From contig JAPEUQ010000019.1 in assembly GCA_027946365.1 (NCBI GenBank), positions 558,001-622,000 of the forward strand: a stretch of 64,000 bases of DNA, read 5' to 3'. Shown here piece after piece: positions 13,144 through 24,286 of this stretch. Below the pieces are notes generated by a model. The model was not told the DNA's origin. It ran no database searches and was given only the letters and a program-made list of their open reading frames with translations. Made by a program: the position numbers and the translations under genes. Within the stretch, counting starts at the first letter, position 1, and each line of letters begins with the position of its first letter. Source of the stretch: Kalmusia sp. IMI 367209 (taxonomy: Eukaryota; Ascomycota; Dothideomycetes; Pleosporales; Didymosphaeriaceae).

Positions 13144-15651
13144 ATGGCGAGCCAGCGGGAGGCTGCCAAGGTGAAGCGGAGCTCTCCGCCCGTCGTACCT
13201 GTCCAGCAGGAGTTTCTCTTTGTCGACGCAGCAAAAGCAAAGAGCTCTAAGCAAGGGCGCCGAAATGCTCGCTCTTTTGTCATGCAAAAGGCGCGAAGGG
13301 AGCGTCCATGGTCGACAAGTAAGCACGCAGCAAAGCAGCGGAAGAGCCCTGAAAGCACAAGTCCTACGACGATGGGTACGCCTGACCTTTCCACCACCCC
13401 GATTACCTCGACTCCAAGTCCACCGATCGTATACCCTGGGACCCAATACTTTCCTCTTATAGATTCGAATAACTCTCTGCTGGTCAAGCAGGAGCTTTGC
13501 CCCGAGTGTCAGATCCTTTGGTGTCGGCCGGGGCAGCACCTATGTCCAAAATGCTTGCTGCTCCAACCTCCAGCGCCGACCGAAGAACCAGACAATAGTC
13601 TCTTTGATCCATTCGGAACTATGCCAGTGAATATGAATGGAGAAGTGTCCGAATTACTGGAGCATTGTAAGTTTGAAATCTTTGGTTACCATTCGAGGTT
13701 CGTGTTTTTTACCGAGACTGTGGAACCGGCGGCCCGTTGCCGGTTCTGGTATCACGGAAAAGAAATAAGAACGCGGGATAAGATCAAAGACGACAGCTCA
13801 ATTTTTGGTGTAACTCTCGGCTGTTGCTTTCGAAGAGGCTATACAGGACTCCGCAGAGACGGACTTTCCACAAGCGTACTGTTGTCATTTGATCTCTATG
13901 CTTTCGCTTCCAACTTTTCAAAATCTATACTGACATTGTCTCATAGTTGTCACCGACATGGCGCCAGGAATCATTGCGGTCGACGTTCGGAATACCTCTC
14001 ACCTTATGAGATCGCAATGGTTTGGCACAGCTATGGGCAACCGAGGGTTCATGCATAGCCTGCTAAGCACAATCGCGCTGCATCGACACGTATTCGATCG
14101 AGGACCCCTCGAGACTGTCTTATTCCACAGGGCGCATGCAATAGCATCTGTCAATAGCGCTTTAGCGAGTCCAGACATGACCTTAGGGTTATCAGACGCG
14201 AATATAGGCGCAGTTTTCAACTTGCTCAGTGTTGAGGAAACTCTAGCTTCGCCGTTTTTCGGACACTTGCGACCACACGACGATAACCCGAATCAGCGCG
14301 CAATACATCTGAACGGTCTGCTCAGAATGGTTCAATTACGCGGAGGATTGATGGCGATGAACTCAAATCGGATGTTACAAGCCTTTATACTATGGTGTGT
14401 AATTTGGCGTCAGTTCGGTGCTAAACAAGGAACATGGCATCTCAGCGCTGCAAGAGGATTGGCATCTCGTAGCCTTTGGATCTGTACGCGCTATTGGCTT
14501 TGAAAAACGCAGGATGACACACTTCCTTGTTTGACTCTGTGCGAGCCAGCCCAATCCCGCTTAGCATTTGCTTACTGAGCATAGGCATGCCACGACACAT
14601 GCAATCGCTTCATTCGATGTGCCTTACCTCTCTACGACCGATCTTCTCAGTGCAGCATGCAGGCCACGCCACCCTTCGGGCTATCAGCCGCGTATATCTC
14701 GACACCTACTAGATTGCTGCCAAAGTGCGCAAGTCCAGGAGTCACTGTCGACCTTGGTCGAGTCTGCGCTGATTCTGATCGCTGACCTGAACGCATGGTT
14801 TGGAGATGTAGACAATCCTCTTGATCCGCTGGATATACAAAATTTCGCATGCGTATTGGAGTGTATGTTGTTGAAGTGGTTGCGCGATAGCGAACATACG
14901 GTCAGTCCGCTCGAGGATGCCTTGTGTGTAGCGCTCTTAATCTTTACGGTGCGCACAACCGAGGCCTTCAAAGGTCGCAATCATGTCCACATGCTTCATT
15001 TCCAAGCGAGCGAGCGACTTGAGAAGGCGCTCAGTGCCACAAGTCGCACCGAATGGCAGTTTTGCCCCGACCTTCTCCTCTGGATTCTAGCTATCGGCGC
15101 TATTTCAGCTGAAGGCTCAACAGGGAGCTCGTGGTTCGCTTATCAAGTATCTCTGGCGTGCGCAGAATTCGAAATCTCAGATGCAGATGCACTTCTCGAT
15201 CGGCTGCGTCTCTGCGGCTGGGTTAGCTTCAAGCTGGACGAAGCTGTACGCTACCTCTGGGAGCACATCACTAGTCTCAGGTTAGAGGACCGAAAGTTCT
15301 TACCGATTCGTTCCTTTGCTTATACATGAGTACGGCACGATAGGCTCGAGCCCTTCTTCGACGAGACCAGCACAGCTGGGCCTCTGCAAGGCAAAGTAGC
15401 CTCGCCCGATTTCACTGACTGGCAGAACATCGACTGGTCGACATTGAGCCCAATCGCCGAGACAAATGCTTCGTCCGGAGGATTTATGGGATCGCCAGTT
15501 GAGGGCAATGGAGGCTTATTTGAATCTGGGAATGGATTCGTAAGTATTTTTCCCAGCACCAATGAATGTGATTAGTCAATGATTTGCTGATAGCTGCTGA
15601 CGCTTGGCGATCCAGGTCTTTCCTCACAACAGCCCATTTTATATGCGATAA
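13144..15651 (+). CDS. fungal transcription-factor-like protein (Fungal_trans_2 / DUF3468)
   Basis: Proposed five exons: 13144-13666, 13947-14394, 14585-15280, 15344-15539 and 15616-15651, 632 aa. Every join keeps phase. The N-terminus has the family start (FLFVDAAKAK, an Arg/Lys-rich RSFVMQKARRER block and DPFGTMPV). The middle helical regulatory domain runs from about residue 175 (ELLEHFVTDMAPGIIAVD) to about 550. The last exons add a short acidic tail (DWQNIDWSTLSP) ending in PFYMR. No Zn2Cys6 cluster is present, only an isolated CPECQ...CPKC set near residue 120. Introns 1 and 2 are long for this genome (280 and 190 nt), and intron 1 is stop-free in the upstream frame. The third join (ILW-HATTHAIASFDVPYL) is the least certain. 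A nuclear regulatory role is inferred from the family. Confidence 0.78.
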
Positions 15652-16708
15652 TATTGCGGCGGTCTACGAGCAAACTTTCTACCCGAAATATTAGCTGAAT
15701 CGGGTAATTGCTAAAAGTTTCTCGAGAGGGACACGACGGAAAGAGCAAGTAATACGCACAGGATATTGCTTGTACCGCCTTCCGATGTAACGAAACATCA
15801 GCTGGTGCAGATAGCTATGCGCCATTCGTCGCAACCATTCGCGATCGCGATTTAGTGGTGGTTGAGACTCTACTGCCAACTCATAGGTCGATTGTGGTAC
15901 GATCAGCGATCACAGCTTAACACAACATACTCAACAAACCTGCCTCTGCAATTCTCTACCTATATACCAATCGCAAAAACATAGCGCCGCCTTCAAAAGC
16001 ACAGGCTATCTTTCTAACCCTGTCCGCCAGCCTTGATGCGCTCCAAGTCCGTGAAGCTTTTAACCCTCAGTTCGTATGTGATCGATCTGTCTCGTGCTCT
16101 CGACCACATATCCCTGTACACTCAGTGCGTCTTATAGTTGGAACAAGCATGTTTATCGTCGACATTCATGGTTGATCATGTCGATCTTATCGTAACATCA
16201 CGAACCGGAGAATTTCCTCGGATATGCTTGGCAACGGCTCTTGCTCGAAAATGGATACATCCCATATCAGAAATGCGGGGCTTGATATTACGTGATGAAG
16301 TTGATCCAAATGAATGCAAGTATAGGCGCCAATGGTGCACGTACTCTCGTCACGCACGACTTTCGTAACCTAGTGATGACGCAAAGTTTTCTGCGACACT
16401 CCACAAAGATTCTCTAGCATGGCACTCACTGCTCCTCTTCTTGTTTGACTTGGATGTAGTCGCACGCTATTTTGTGTTTCTAATAGGTTATTTAGGGGAC
16501 GGGGGTTTAGCTTGATAGAATTGAACTGATCAGAGTCGCGGATACGAATCTAAGAACGGAGGCATCATAAGGTGTCCGAGCTGATATCTTGGGACAGAGC
16601 ATAGTACGAAAGATAGGGCTTAGGTTGTTGGTTTTCGTCTATCAATCATCCCCCTAAGAAATCCAATCGACTCAAGCCTACTGATCCGATTACCTTCTTC
16701 AACCACAC
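15652..16708. other. intergenic, 1.06 kb
   Basis: Lies between the 3' ends of the regulator gene and the ChaC-type gene. Short frames at 15691-15879 (-) and 16138-16368 (+) show nothing recognisable. I see no repeat or RNA gene. Confidence 0.5.
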
Positions 16709-17920
16709 TCACCGCTCAACCTCCTCCTGCTCTTCCGTGCTCCCGACCTTATGCAGCGGCACTCCTCCTGCCCCATCATGCCCCAAGTCCTCCCTCCTGT
16801 CCTCATCCACGGCCTCATCCACACCCTCGTCCCCGTCCAACTTCTCCATCTCCTCCTTCTCAATCTCCTTACACCTCCTCACCAGATCGCTAACATGCGC
16901 ATCCCCGCTATGGCGACTCAGCTCCCCCAACGCCCTCTCCAGCATAAACAAATACTCCCTATTCTCGCCGCTCGGCCCCCGACTCTTCAGTATATGTCGC
17001 GCCAACTCCTGCGGGTCCTGTGGGCCGAGGAACTGCTGGTTTGACGGGAGCCCGATGTACACGAGGCAGTCTATCGGGTGCTCCGTCGTAGAGGGGAAGG
17101 CGGAAATGGTGGTCGAGGCAGATATGGAGCGCGAGGAGTGGTGAGAGGGTGCGCCGCCGGGTGCGGGAGAGGTGCGTGGCGAGGAGATGCTGGTCGAGAA
17201 GGGGGCTTGGTGGAAGGGCGTGAACTGGATGGAATAGCCGTTTATTTCGCGGATGTCTGTGGGTGGGAGCGTCAGTGTACGTGTGCGTGTGCGCGTGGGG
17301 AACTGAAGGGCAAGGGGGATGCAACTTTACCCAGGTATTCGCGCACTTCGGGGACTTTGGCGGCGGGGATGTGGTATGCGGCGCCCCAGACTCGTTCGGT
17401 GGACTCATGCTACGCAGATTTTCAGCCTCTATCGTAGCCCGAGTATGCAGATTGAAGGTCGGAGCATACGTGGTCTGTTAGTGTCTCCCAGTGTGCGCGG
17501 TCGATGAGTGTTGCGACCCGACCAGGGGCTTCCGGTGTACCACGGTGGTCTTCGCTGGGAAAGAGCATTAGATGAGGTTTGTTAGATACACCGCGATGGA
17601 TGAAAGTGCACACCTTGCCTGCCGATATACTTAGCTCTCACGCGTCTGCTCACGGCAGAACTTCCTCATACCTGCCAGAACCGGCGTACGTAGCCCTCAA
17701 TGTAGCCCGGGATTCGCTGGTCTACGCGACCTGCTCAGTATACCCTCGTCAATTGAGCGAGAGAGTGGTCGTACCGAAGTGTGGTGGTGGTTTCCAGATT
17801 AGACTCCTGCTTCTTATGAGCTCCCATCTTGAGACGTTGCGAAGAAACGCACCCGTAGCCAAACAGCCAGAAGTCGTCGTTCTTGCCGAACTCTTCGATT
17901 TGCTTCTCGTGGTCCGTCAT
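16709..17920 (-). CDS. ChaC-type gamma-glutamylcyclotransferase
   Basis: Glutathione-specific gamma-glutamylcyclotransferase, which breaks glutathione into 5-oxoproline and Cys-Gly in the cytosol. Seven exons: 17920-17853, 17806-17775, 17730-17672, 17618-17614, 17554-17470, 17409-17331 and 17256-16709. They total 876 nt (291 aa), in phase throughout. Exons 1-2 restore the family signature FWLFGYGSLIWKPPPHF. Then come GYVRRFWQ-ASEDHRGTPEAPGRV, RVWGAAYHIP and YLDIREINGYS, whose Glu is the likely catalytic acid. The C-terminal part has DCLVYIGLPSNQQF, a helix starting ELARHILKSRG and an acidic tail. The fourth exon is only 5 nt (GCAAG) and is needed to give WQASEDHRG. An insert of Ser-rich residues lies near 170-195. 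Confidence 0.9.
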
Positions 17921-18203
17921 GGCGGCGTCGGTATGTACAGATTAGCTGTTTGCCCGGTAGGAAGATACGTGAAGGACAGATAGTGGGTCATTAGGGATGG
18001 AGGGGTAGCTAGAAGCTCGATGGTGGGGCAGCATTAAAACCCCGCGATGCCCTTGCATTAGTAGTTGGAGTGTTAATGTCGTGCGATATCGTAAAGTGGC
18101 ATCATCTTGACTTTGGGCAGCGGCGTCCAGTATTCAAGTGTTGATTGGTCTCGGAAATCGTACATCAAATATACAGTTACAGTATACAATTATAAGGGTA
18201 TTG

Positions 18204-19741
18204 TTACACACCTCCGGCGGCTCTGCTCATGAAGAAGCCCTTCAGAGGCCCCATTGCATCCACTGCTCTCAATCCTAGACTTCGTAGTCCTACAATTGGT
18301 CCTGATTCTACGCTATACAGACGGTGCAGTTTGTCGCATACACCTAGCATAGCGTTGTTCTCCGCGTACCTCTCACTATTGTAACCCTCCAGCGCTAATG
18401 TGCTACCAATATCCTGGCCGGTCTCTACGGCATGCGATATCGTGCGGACGAGTGCAGCTGCATCGCCCTGGCCTTGATTTAGACCCTGTCCTGCGAGCGG
18501 GTGTATGGTATGTGCGGCGTCTCCAACGAGTGCGACGCGTTCGCCAGTGTAAGTATCTGCGTGGCGCATGCGGAGGGGAAAGGAGGCGACGGTACCGGAC
18601 TGTACGCCGGTCACACGAACGGGTATGGAACGTTCATTGACCTTTGCGTGTTTTTCACGCCATACGATCTCCTCTTCTTGCCCCGAGGGCAGGGTGTGCA
18701 GGTATTCAAGGTCCGTGGGCGATAATCTGAAGCCTGCGTTCACCATAGCGACAAAGTCAGTGGAGGACAAAGACTTGAGCTTTGCGGCGCGCTCCGGGGT
18801 CGTGCTCCACACGAGGGTAGCCATGTTGCCAGGCATAGGCAGCATAGCGATAGGACCACTAGGGAGGAAGCGCTGGTATGCGATCTTGTGATCGGGGCCA
18901 CCCCAACCTGAGCTAGAGAGTTGGAGTGTTGCGACAACCCCATGTCTACCGTAGTCAAAGCCGCGCGAAGGTATCCCAGCAAATGTTCGGACGGGGCTGT
19001 TCGCGCCATCTGCACCTACGAGGAGCCTGGCAGCCAGCGTCTTCCCATTCGATAACGAGAGAATCGGCCACGACGAAAGATCGAGCTGCTCAGTGTCTGT
19101 CCCCAGCCCAATTGAGTCCACTTTTGTGGAAGAGAATATGTCCACGCCGCCAAGCTCTTCAAGACGGCCCAGCAGAGCGGACACTGTATTAACGTTCTCG
19201 ATCATGTAGGCAATGGTTGTAGGCTGGGTCGGCTTGCGAGGAGAGAGGGATCGCGCAGTGTCCCAGTCGAAAGATATGCGTGCGTCAGATACGCCGTCCC
19301 ATACTTGCATCTCTTGGTAGGGTTGGATTCGGGATGTATTCGCATGTCGCCATGCTCCGATTTCTGTAATAGTGTAGACTTAGTAATTGCGCATAGTATG
19401 AATAGGGCATGCTGACCTTGGAGATTCTTCACAGATGCCGGCGTCAGAGAGCTGCACCTATTCGAGAAGCTCTCTAAGCTCGCATCTTTCTGTAGGCGGT
19501 TCTTCTGCAGATCTTGTCCCTCAATTAGGGCAACCTTTAGTCCATTGGTAGTTGGAGAGGCCTTGAGACCAGCCAACAGACTTAATCCCGCCGGCCCACC
19601 CCCAACGCATACTACATCGTATATTTCGGGCGCATTCGTGGAGCTCGAGGCAAACCTCCGCTGCAGCCGTAATTGGCACTGCACGGTCGATGTAGAGGAG
19701 GTAATGCCCCGATGCGCTCGCAGTAAGAGTCGAGGCGGCAT
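18204..19741 (-). CDS. COQ6: ubiquinone biosynthesis monooxygenase COQ6
   Basis: Mitochondrial FAD monooxygenase of coenzyme Q synthesis (ring C5 hydroxylation). Two exons: 19741-19417 and 19363-18204, 494 aa. The chosen start at 19741 gives an Arg-rich presequence free of acidic residues (MPPRLLLRAHRG...RLQRRFASSS). An upstream in-frame ATG at 19837 would add 32 residues with acidic character and is less likely. The dinucleotide fold VVCVGGGPAGLS lies at about 44-55. The second FAD motif GDAAHTIHPLAGQGLNQG lies around residue 400. It follows the ChaC-type gene on the same strand, with 283 bp between its stop and that gene's start. The intron donor is GTCAGC. Confidence 0.95.
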
Positions 19742-20340
19742 CTCTAGCCTGATCAGACGAATCTCATCGGGGGAGGATTGGTTGGCGACGTCACAAAGAA
19801 AAGAAGTGTTGGGAAAACGGCCGCTTGGACGTGCCAACCGTCACATGTTTGCTCTGTTTGCGTCGATTCATGATGGCACGATTTTAGCTCCAGAACGCTA
19901 GGCTAATCCAGGATAGCTAATTGGCCCAAGCTCCCTGTATGGGGAATTGGCCTTCACTCGTCGTCTCTACATTGCGATGCCAGCATCATTTGTATGCTCT
20001 ACCACATATGAAGAAATTATACTAACGTCTTTGTATCTGAGGTGAGCCCCAAGCTATTGAAGTGGTCATCGTTTCACGACCAGCTAATTAACAATCTACC
20101 CCTCCTTCAACAGAAATACTTACCATGGATGAAGTTCCTCAGACGATTGCCAGAAAAGTCTTCACGTACTAATCAGTATGACTTCACTCGTCCTCAAAGC
20201 CATGTCTTGCGCGTTCCTGCATCTACTATTCCACACCGGCAGCCCTGATTGGAAGGCGGCAGCTGGTCAATCAAGGCGTTGTCGGTGGAATCATTCGAGA
20301 AGCAATTCCCAGTACCATGAATACCCTCTCTTCGTTTTCT
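19742..20340. other. intergenic, divergent promoter space
   Basis: About 600 bp between COQ6 and the serine-rich gene without supported coding content. A short open frame at 20042-20248 has no recognisable features. Confidence 0.45.
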
Positions 20341-20488
20341 CTTATAAAGTTTCGGTCCCAAATTTCAGTCTGATCCCAAGCCCTATAAACTACCTCATCT
20401 CCATCGGCACTCCCCAACTTTCTTTTTCATCTTCGATTTTCTTCCTTCCTACCCCTTTCAATATTTATTTCTTCGTCGATCAGCTCCG
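20341..20488 (+). promoter_or_regulatory. probable core promoter of the serine-rich gene
   Basis: Two TATA-like boxes, CTTATAAAG at 20341 and CCCTATAAAC at 20381, precede a long CT-rich tract (about 20400-20470). The ATG follows at 20489. This TATA plus CT-block layout is common for well-expressed fungal genes. Function is inferred from sequence only. Confidence 0.4.
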
Positions 20489-22159
20489 ATGTCTTCTTTA
20501 ACAGATCCTGACCATCTGAGATCTGTCTTGAGAAAGGGTCATGAAGCGCAAGAACGCCGCCGATGCTCGTCAGCGACTTCGGTGATCTCTCCAGACGAGT
20601 ACCCAACATTCACACGGGACGTCAAAAGGAAACGTTCACATCCATGGTATAAGCGCGATTCACCCTCGGAAAGTGGAGACGATTGCGACCAGCCTTTGGT
20701 GAGCACGCCGTCACGGAAGGCTTCCATCATCCTTTCTCCGTTCAAATCTCAGCGAACGCGCAGCCATGTGCGTGGTGGTACAGCAGATGATTCCGCTGGA
20801 TCGTCCTCGAAAGGTTCACCGCCGCATGGGGAGGGACGAATGGGACTCGCAGAACGGCGACGTTCATCGCTCCAGAAATTCAAAGAACTTCTTCGGTCCA
20901 AGAGGAAAGACTCGGGACAAACGGAGGAGATGCCTTCGCCCCATACCAGTGACCAAAGCTATGGATCGCATAGCTTGTCACAAGACGCTTCTCCAAGACG
21001 CAGTTCATCTTCATTCATTGCTTCAGATCCCGAGATGTTTTACATGGCTGGGGCTTTGGAACCAGATACCTATCATCTACGCTCACGAAGCGATGTCAGT
21101 GTGGACATGATATCACAGTCTGGTAGAACAAGACAAACTGGACGGCCGGCATCCAATCCTTCTAGTAGCCGGAGCTCCTACGCTTCCGTCGGCGCCAATG
21201 ACGATCCATCGACGCCTTCACCAGACACCAACACCGAAGCTGGTGTACGAGACGATCCCCACCGTTGGCAAAAGCTGAACGGCTACAGCCCGGCTCCTAC
21301 TCCCAGTAATGGGCGCTCGCAGGGAAACTTGTTCAACCGCCTGGCAAACTTTCGCGACACGAGTTCGTTGCGCCAGTTTGCGAAGCAAGACCCTTTGCGT
21401 CCCATGGCTCCGAGCACAGCTCCCCAGCACGTAGCCAGTTCGTCGCACGATGCTCTCGCCTTCCCTCCAGCCGTAGGTTTCCCCAGCGACTCTCCTCCAT
21501 GCTCCGTTGGGTCCAGTCCCCGCCCAGAAAGCCTCGACGACCTGGGTGTCCTACCTCCTCGACCCTCGGTGGAAAGTGTAGAAGATATTGCAGTCCCAAC
21601 ATTCACCCCGATCTTCAACGCTGGGGCGAACGCCTCGGCTGGTGCTTCACCCGCCACGTCCCTCCCTCACTCTCGCACCCCTTCGCCATCATGTGTCCTT
21701 GACGCCTCTTTCCCTCTCTCGCCCTCCGGCAACCCAGCCGAATTCGGACCGCTACCGGGATCCCCCTTCGCGCTGCCCCCCCTGTACATGGGTCTCTCAG
21801 CATCTGTTGTCTTCCAACCCGAGATATCCGACCTGTCATGGCCAGCTGGCCTACTCGGCACACCTGGGCCAGCCGACTCATGCGAACGCCCTTTGACTAT
21901 GGAGACTGCGCTGGACGACGCGTCCATGCACGAGGGACTCGATCTAACGAGACTGGCAGCTTCAGAGGCGTGCGAGAGAGAATACGAGAGGCGGGCTGAG
22001 ACAGGTAATCAGAGGGGGGGCAACGACATGCCTTTCTTTGACACAGACGCGTTGCTAGGACTCGAGGGACTCGAGGGATACTTGTTCGCTGAGAGAGCAA
22101 TGCGATGGACGGATGACGAACGTTGTACGACTCCACCGAGGGGTCGGTCCCGTCTGTAG
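20489..22159 (+). CDS. uncharacterised serine/proline-rich protein
   Basis: One open frame of 556 codons with no intron. I do not recognise a domain. The protein is rich in Ser, Pro, Arg and Asp throughout. It has a basic first third (RKRSHPWYKR, KFKELLRSKRKD) with many RRxS and SP/TP sites that look like kinase targets. The middle is Pro/Ser-rich, and the acidic C-terminal part has a small repeat (LEGLEGY). No membrane segment or signal peptide is seen. Fungus-specific disordered proteins of this kind are often cell-polarity or signalling factors, but nothing here decides the role. Length and codon use support a real gene. Confidence 0.75.
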   Translation: MSSLTDPDHLRSVLRKGHEAQERRRCSSATSVISPDEYPTFTRDVKRKRSHPWYKRDSPSESGDDCDQPLVSTPSRKASIILSPFKSQRTRSHVRGGTADDSAGSSSKGSPPHGEGRMGLAERRRSSLQKFKELLRSKRKDSGQTEEMPSPHTSDQSYGSHSLSQDASPRRSSSSFIASDPEMFYMAGALEPDTYHLRSRSDVSVDMISQSGRTRQTGRPASNPSSSRSSYASVGANDDPSTPSPDTNTEAGVRDDPHRWQKLNGYSPAPTPSNGRSQGNLFNRLANFRDTSSLRQFAKQDPLRPMAPSTAPQHVASSSHDALAFPPAVGFPSDSPPCSVGSSPRPESLDDLGVLPPRPSVESVEDIAVPTFTPIFNAGANASAGASPATSLPHSRTPSPSCVLDASFPLSPSGNPAEFGPLPGSPFALPPLYMGLSASVVFQPEISDLSWPAGLLGTPGPADSCERPLTMETALDDASMHEGLDLTRLAASEACEREYERRAETGNQRGGNDMPFFDTDALLGLEGLEGYLFAERAMRWTDDERCTTPPRGRSRL

Positions 22160-23496
22160 AACATTATCCCCCGTAGACCTATCTAGAAAAGTTTGCTCAA
22201 CAAGCGCTATATATATCTTCTTTCATCCAGAGTAGACTCAGATGATGCACACTCCCTGAGCCCTGTTCTCATCTTCCGAAAAGAACCCACCGCCGTAACA
22301 CACCCCTGTATCACCCACCCGCTCCCTTGAGTACACCAAAAGCCTCGCAACACACGGCCCCAACAACAAACAACAAAACAAGCCACCGTGACACCCACCG
22401 CAGGCTCCATTTCCACTCCCACTCGCACTCCCAATCCACCCACCCACTCCCTTCCCTTGTACACCAAACGCGCCGCTCCTGTTTCCGAGCGTGTCCCCGC
22501 ACCACGGTCCGCACCCACTTCCGAAGACCTTTTTAGAAATTGTGCATTCGTTGCATTTACTTCGCGCAACGTGCATCCATCCAATTACTCGACTACACGA
22601 CTACACGCCTGCGCGGCTACGCGGCTGCAGCAGCGCGCGGAAGGAAGGAAGGAAGGAAGGAAGGGAGCCGCGGTCCGCTTACGAGAGGTGGGACGGTGGT
22701 GGAAAGACCAGGGGGAGGGTTAATTCGTGGGGCTAACGGGCGCGGCGGCCGGACCACGAACAAGGAAGGCGATCCTGGCTGGCGAGATGAGCAGCGGGTC
22801 GCAAGTGGACGAGAGGTCCGGGGCCAAGCTGTAAATGATATGGTAGGAGGATGGGGCGAACACATGTTCGGTCGAGACTAGTACTGGTTCGAGAGGGTTT
22901 TATGTGCAATGGGCCGAGTGTTGAACCTGACGGGCTATACGTGACGATTCTTAAGAGCAGTCTGTGGTTAGTGAGTGGGACTTGGGATGACACGGAGCAC
23001 TGTGCCGAGGTTGGTGAAAGGGAGGCGTCTGGTTTGGGAGCAGAGACACTGTAGCATCACGACCAAAAGAGACGAAACTATCATCTGTCGCCGCCAGCAC
23101 ACCCCCGTGCTTATCTTCCATTACAACGTCCACTATCTGAATGTGACAGTCTCGCCCAAGACCGCGCTTTTTGCCCAGCCAAAATAGAAAATAGATGCGA
23201 GGCTCAAGTATCCTCGCTCGTGCGCCATTAAATCCAATAGATGATGATAAATGATGGGTAGGCCCGGACTCGGCGCCAATACGGGTTGCAAGGACCGACG
23301 AAACCCAATGGGGTATATGTGCTGTACATGGAAAGGACAGGAATGCAACAGATGTGCCGAAACGCTATGCATAAATCAAGTGCCTTGAAGAGGACGATCG
23401 TATAAGGTGTGGTGTACCGCTGTGTTGACCAGAGTTCTGTCGTGCAGCGTCGCTTTCCAAGCTATGGCCTGCTTGGAAAGTAGAAATGTGTCGGAT
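22160..23496. other. intergenic, 1.3 kb, with low-complexity tracts
   Basis: Sits between two convergent genes. The first 300 bp is C-rich with many CCCAC/ACCCAC steps (22300-22470), followed by a GGAA microsatellite and G-rich DNA. The overlapping ORFs here in five phases reflect skewed composition and do not look like genes. Confidence 0.5.
22638..22662 (+). repeat. (GGAA)n microsatellite
   Basis: About six GGAA units in a row beside a short GCAGCAGCGCGCG stretch. A simple repeat with no sign of a coding role. Confidence 0.85.
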
Positions 23497-24286
23497 TTAT
23501 AGGAGGGCGAATCCTGCGAAGATGCTCATGAAAGTGACAGCCACGCCGTAGGTCGCCCCGAAGTTCATGAGCGTTGCGGCGGCACCAGTGTCTGGGGAGG
23601 TGGTCTGGCCGGCAAAGCCAGTGTCGGGCACCGTCGTAGAGGCCGAGTCAGTAGCGCTAGGGTCGGCCGTCTTTGAGTGCGAGGCTGAAGACGATGTGGT
23701 TGTCGCGTTAGGCTTAAAGGGATCCTGGGCACCGCACGGGTGATCGGATCTGTGGCGGGTCAGCTCTGGTTGGCGACAAAGGCAGGTAGACCAGCTTACC
23801 GGCAGGCATCTGCACAAGCGTTCTCGCCCTGTCCGCAGGCCTTGACGCAATTTGTGCCCCATTGTTGGCAGATGTTGAAGGGCAGTGTTTGTGTGTACTG
23901 GGTAAGGTTCGGGGAGATGCCGTTGTCGCACACGCAAGTGGCTGTGAGGGTATCCTGGAACGGAGCAATCAGCATGCAATCTTGCCAGTGGGATGGGCAA
24001 ACCATGACCAAGCGGCTCGACTTGGATTCAACGAAAGCAAATTGCTCTCAACCACCATGTTCAAGGAAGAGAAAGGTAGACGTACCGATTCACACTCGTT
24101 GGTGACCGTGTTCATGCTCGTCACACCGGGTTGTTGAAGGCAGATCTGAGGGCAGGTCGCCTTCTGCTGCTGGCACCAGTAATCCCTCGTTGCGGGCTGC
24201 ACCGTGTCCGGGTCAATTGAGTACTGCTCCTGAGCTGCTGAGCAGCCAGCAAGAGCGAGCAAGCCAAAAGCGAAGGTGGAACGCAT
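23497..24286 (-). CDS. secreted cysteine-rich GPI-anchored protein (DUF7707-like)
   Basis: Three exons: 24286-24086, 23954-23800 and 23749-23497, 202 aa, in phase. A signal peptide (MRSTFAFGLLALAGCSAAQ) is followed by a compact cysteine-rich domain of about 110 residues. Recognisable blocks are YWCQQQKATCPQICLQQ, ATCVCDNGISPNLTQY, LPFNICQQWGTNCVKACG and HPCGAQDP. A Ser/Thr-rich linker with N-linked sites (PNATTT) comes next. A hydrophobic C-terminal tail (GVAVTFMSIFAGFALL) fits GPI attachment. It probably sits at the plasma membrane or cell wall. The family has no known activity to my knowledge. A second small Cys-rich GPI-type protein lies at 60.9-61.5 kb but shares no clear sequence with it. 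Confidence 0.85.
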
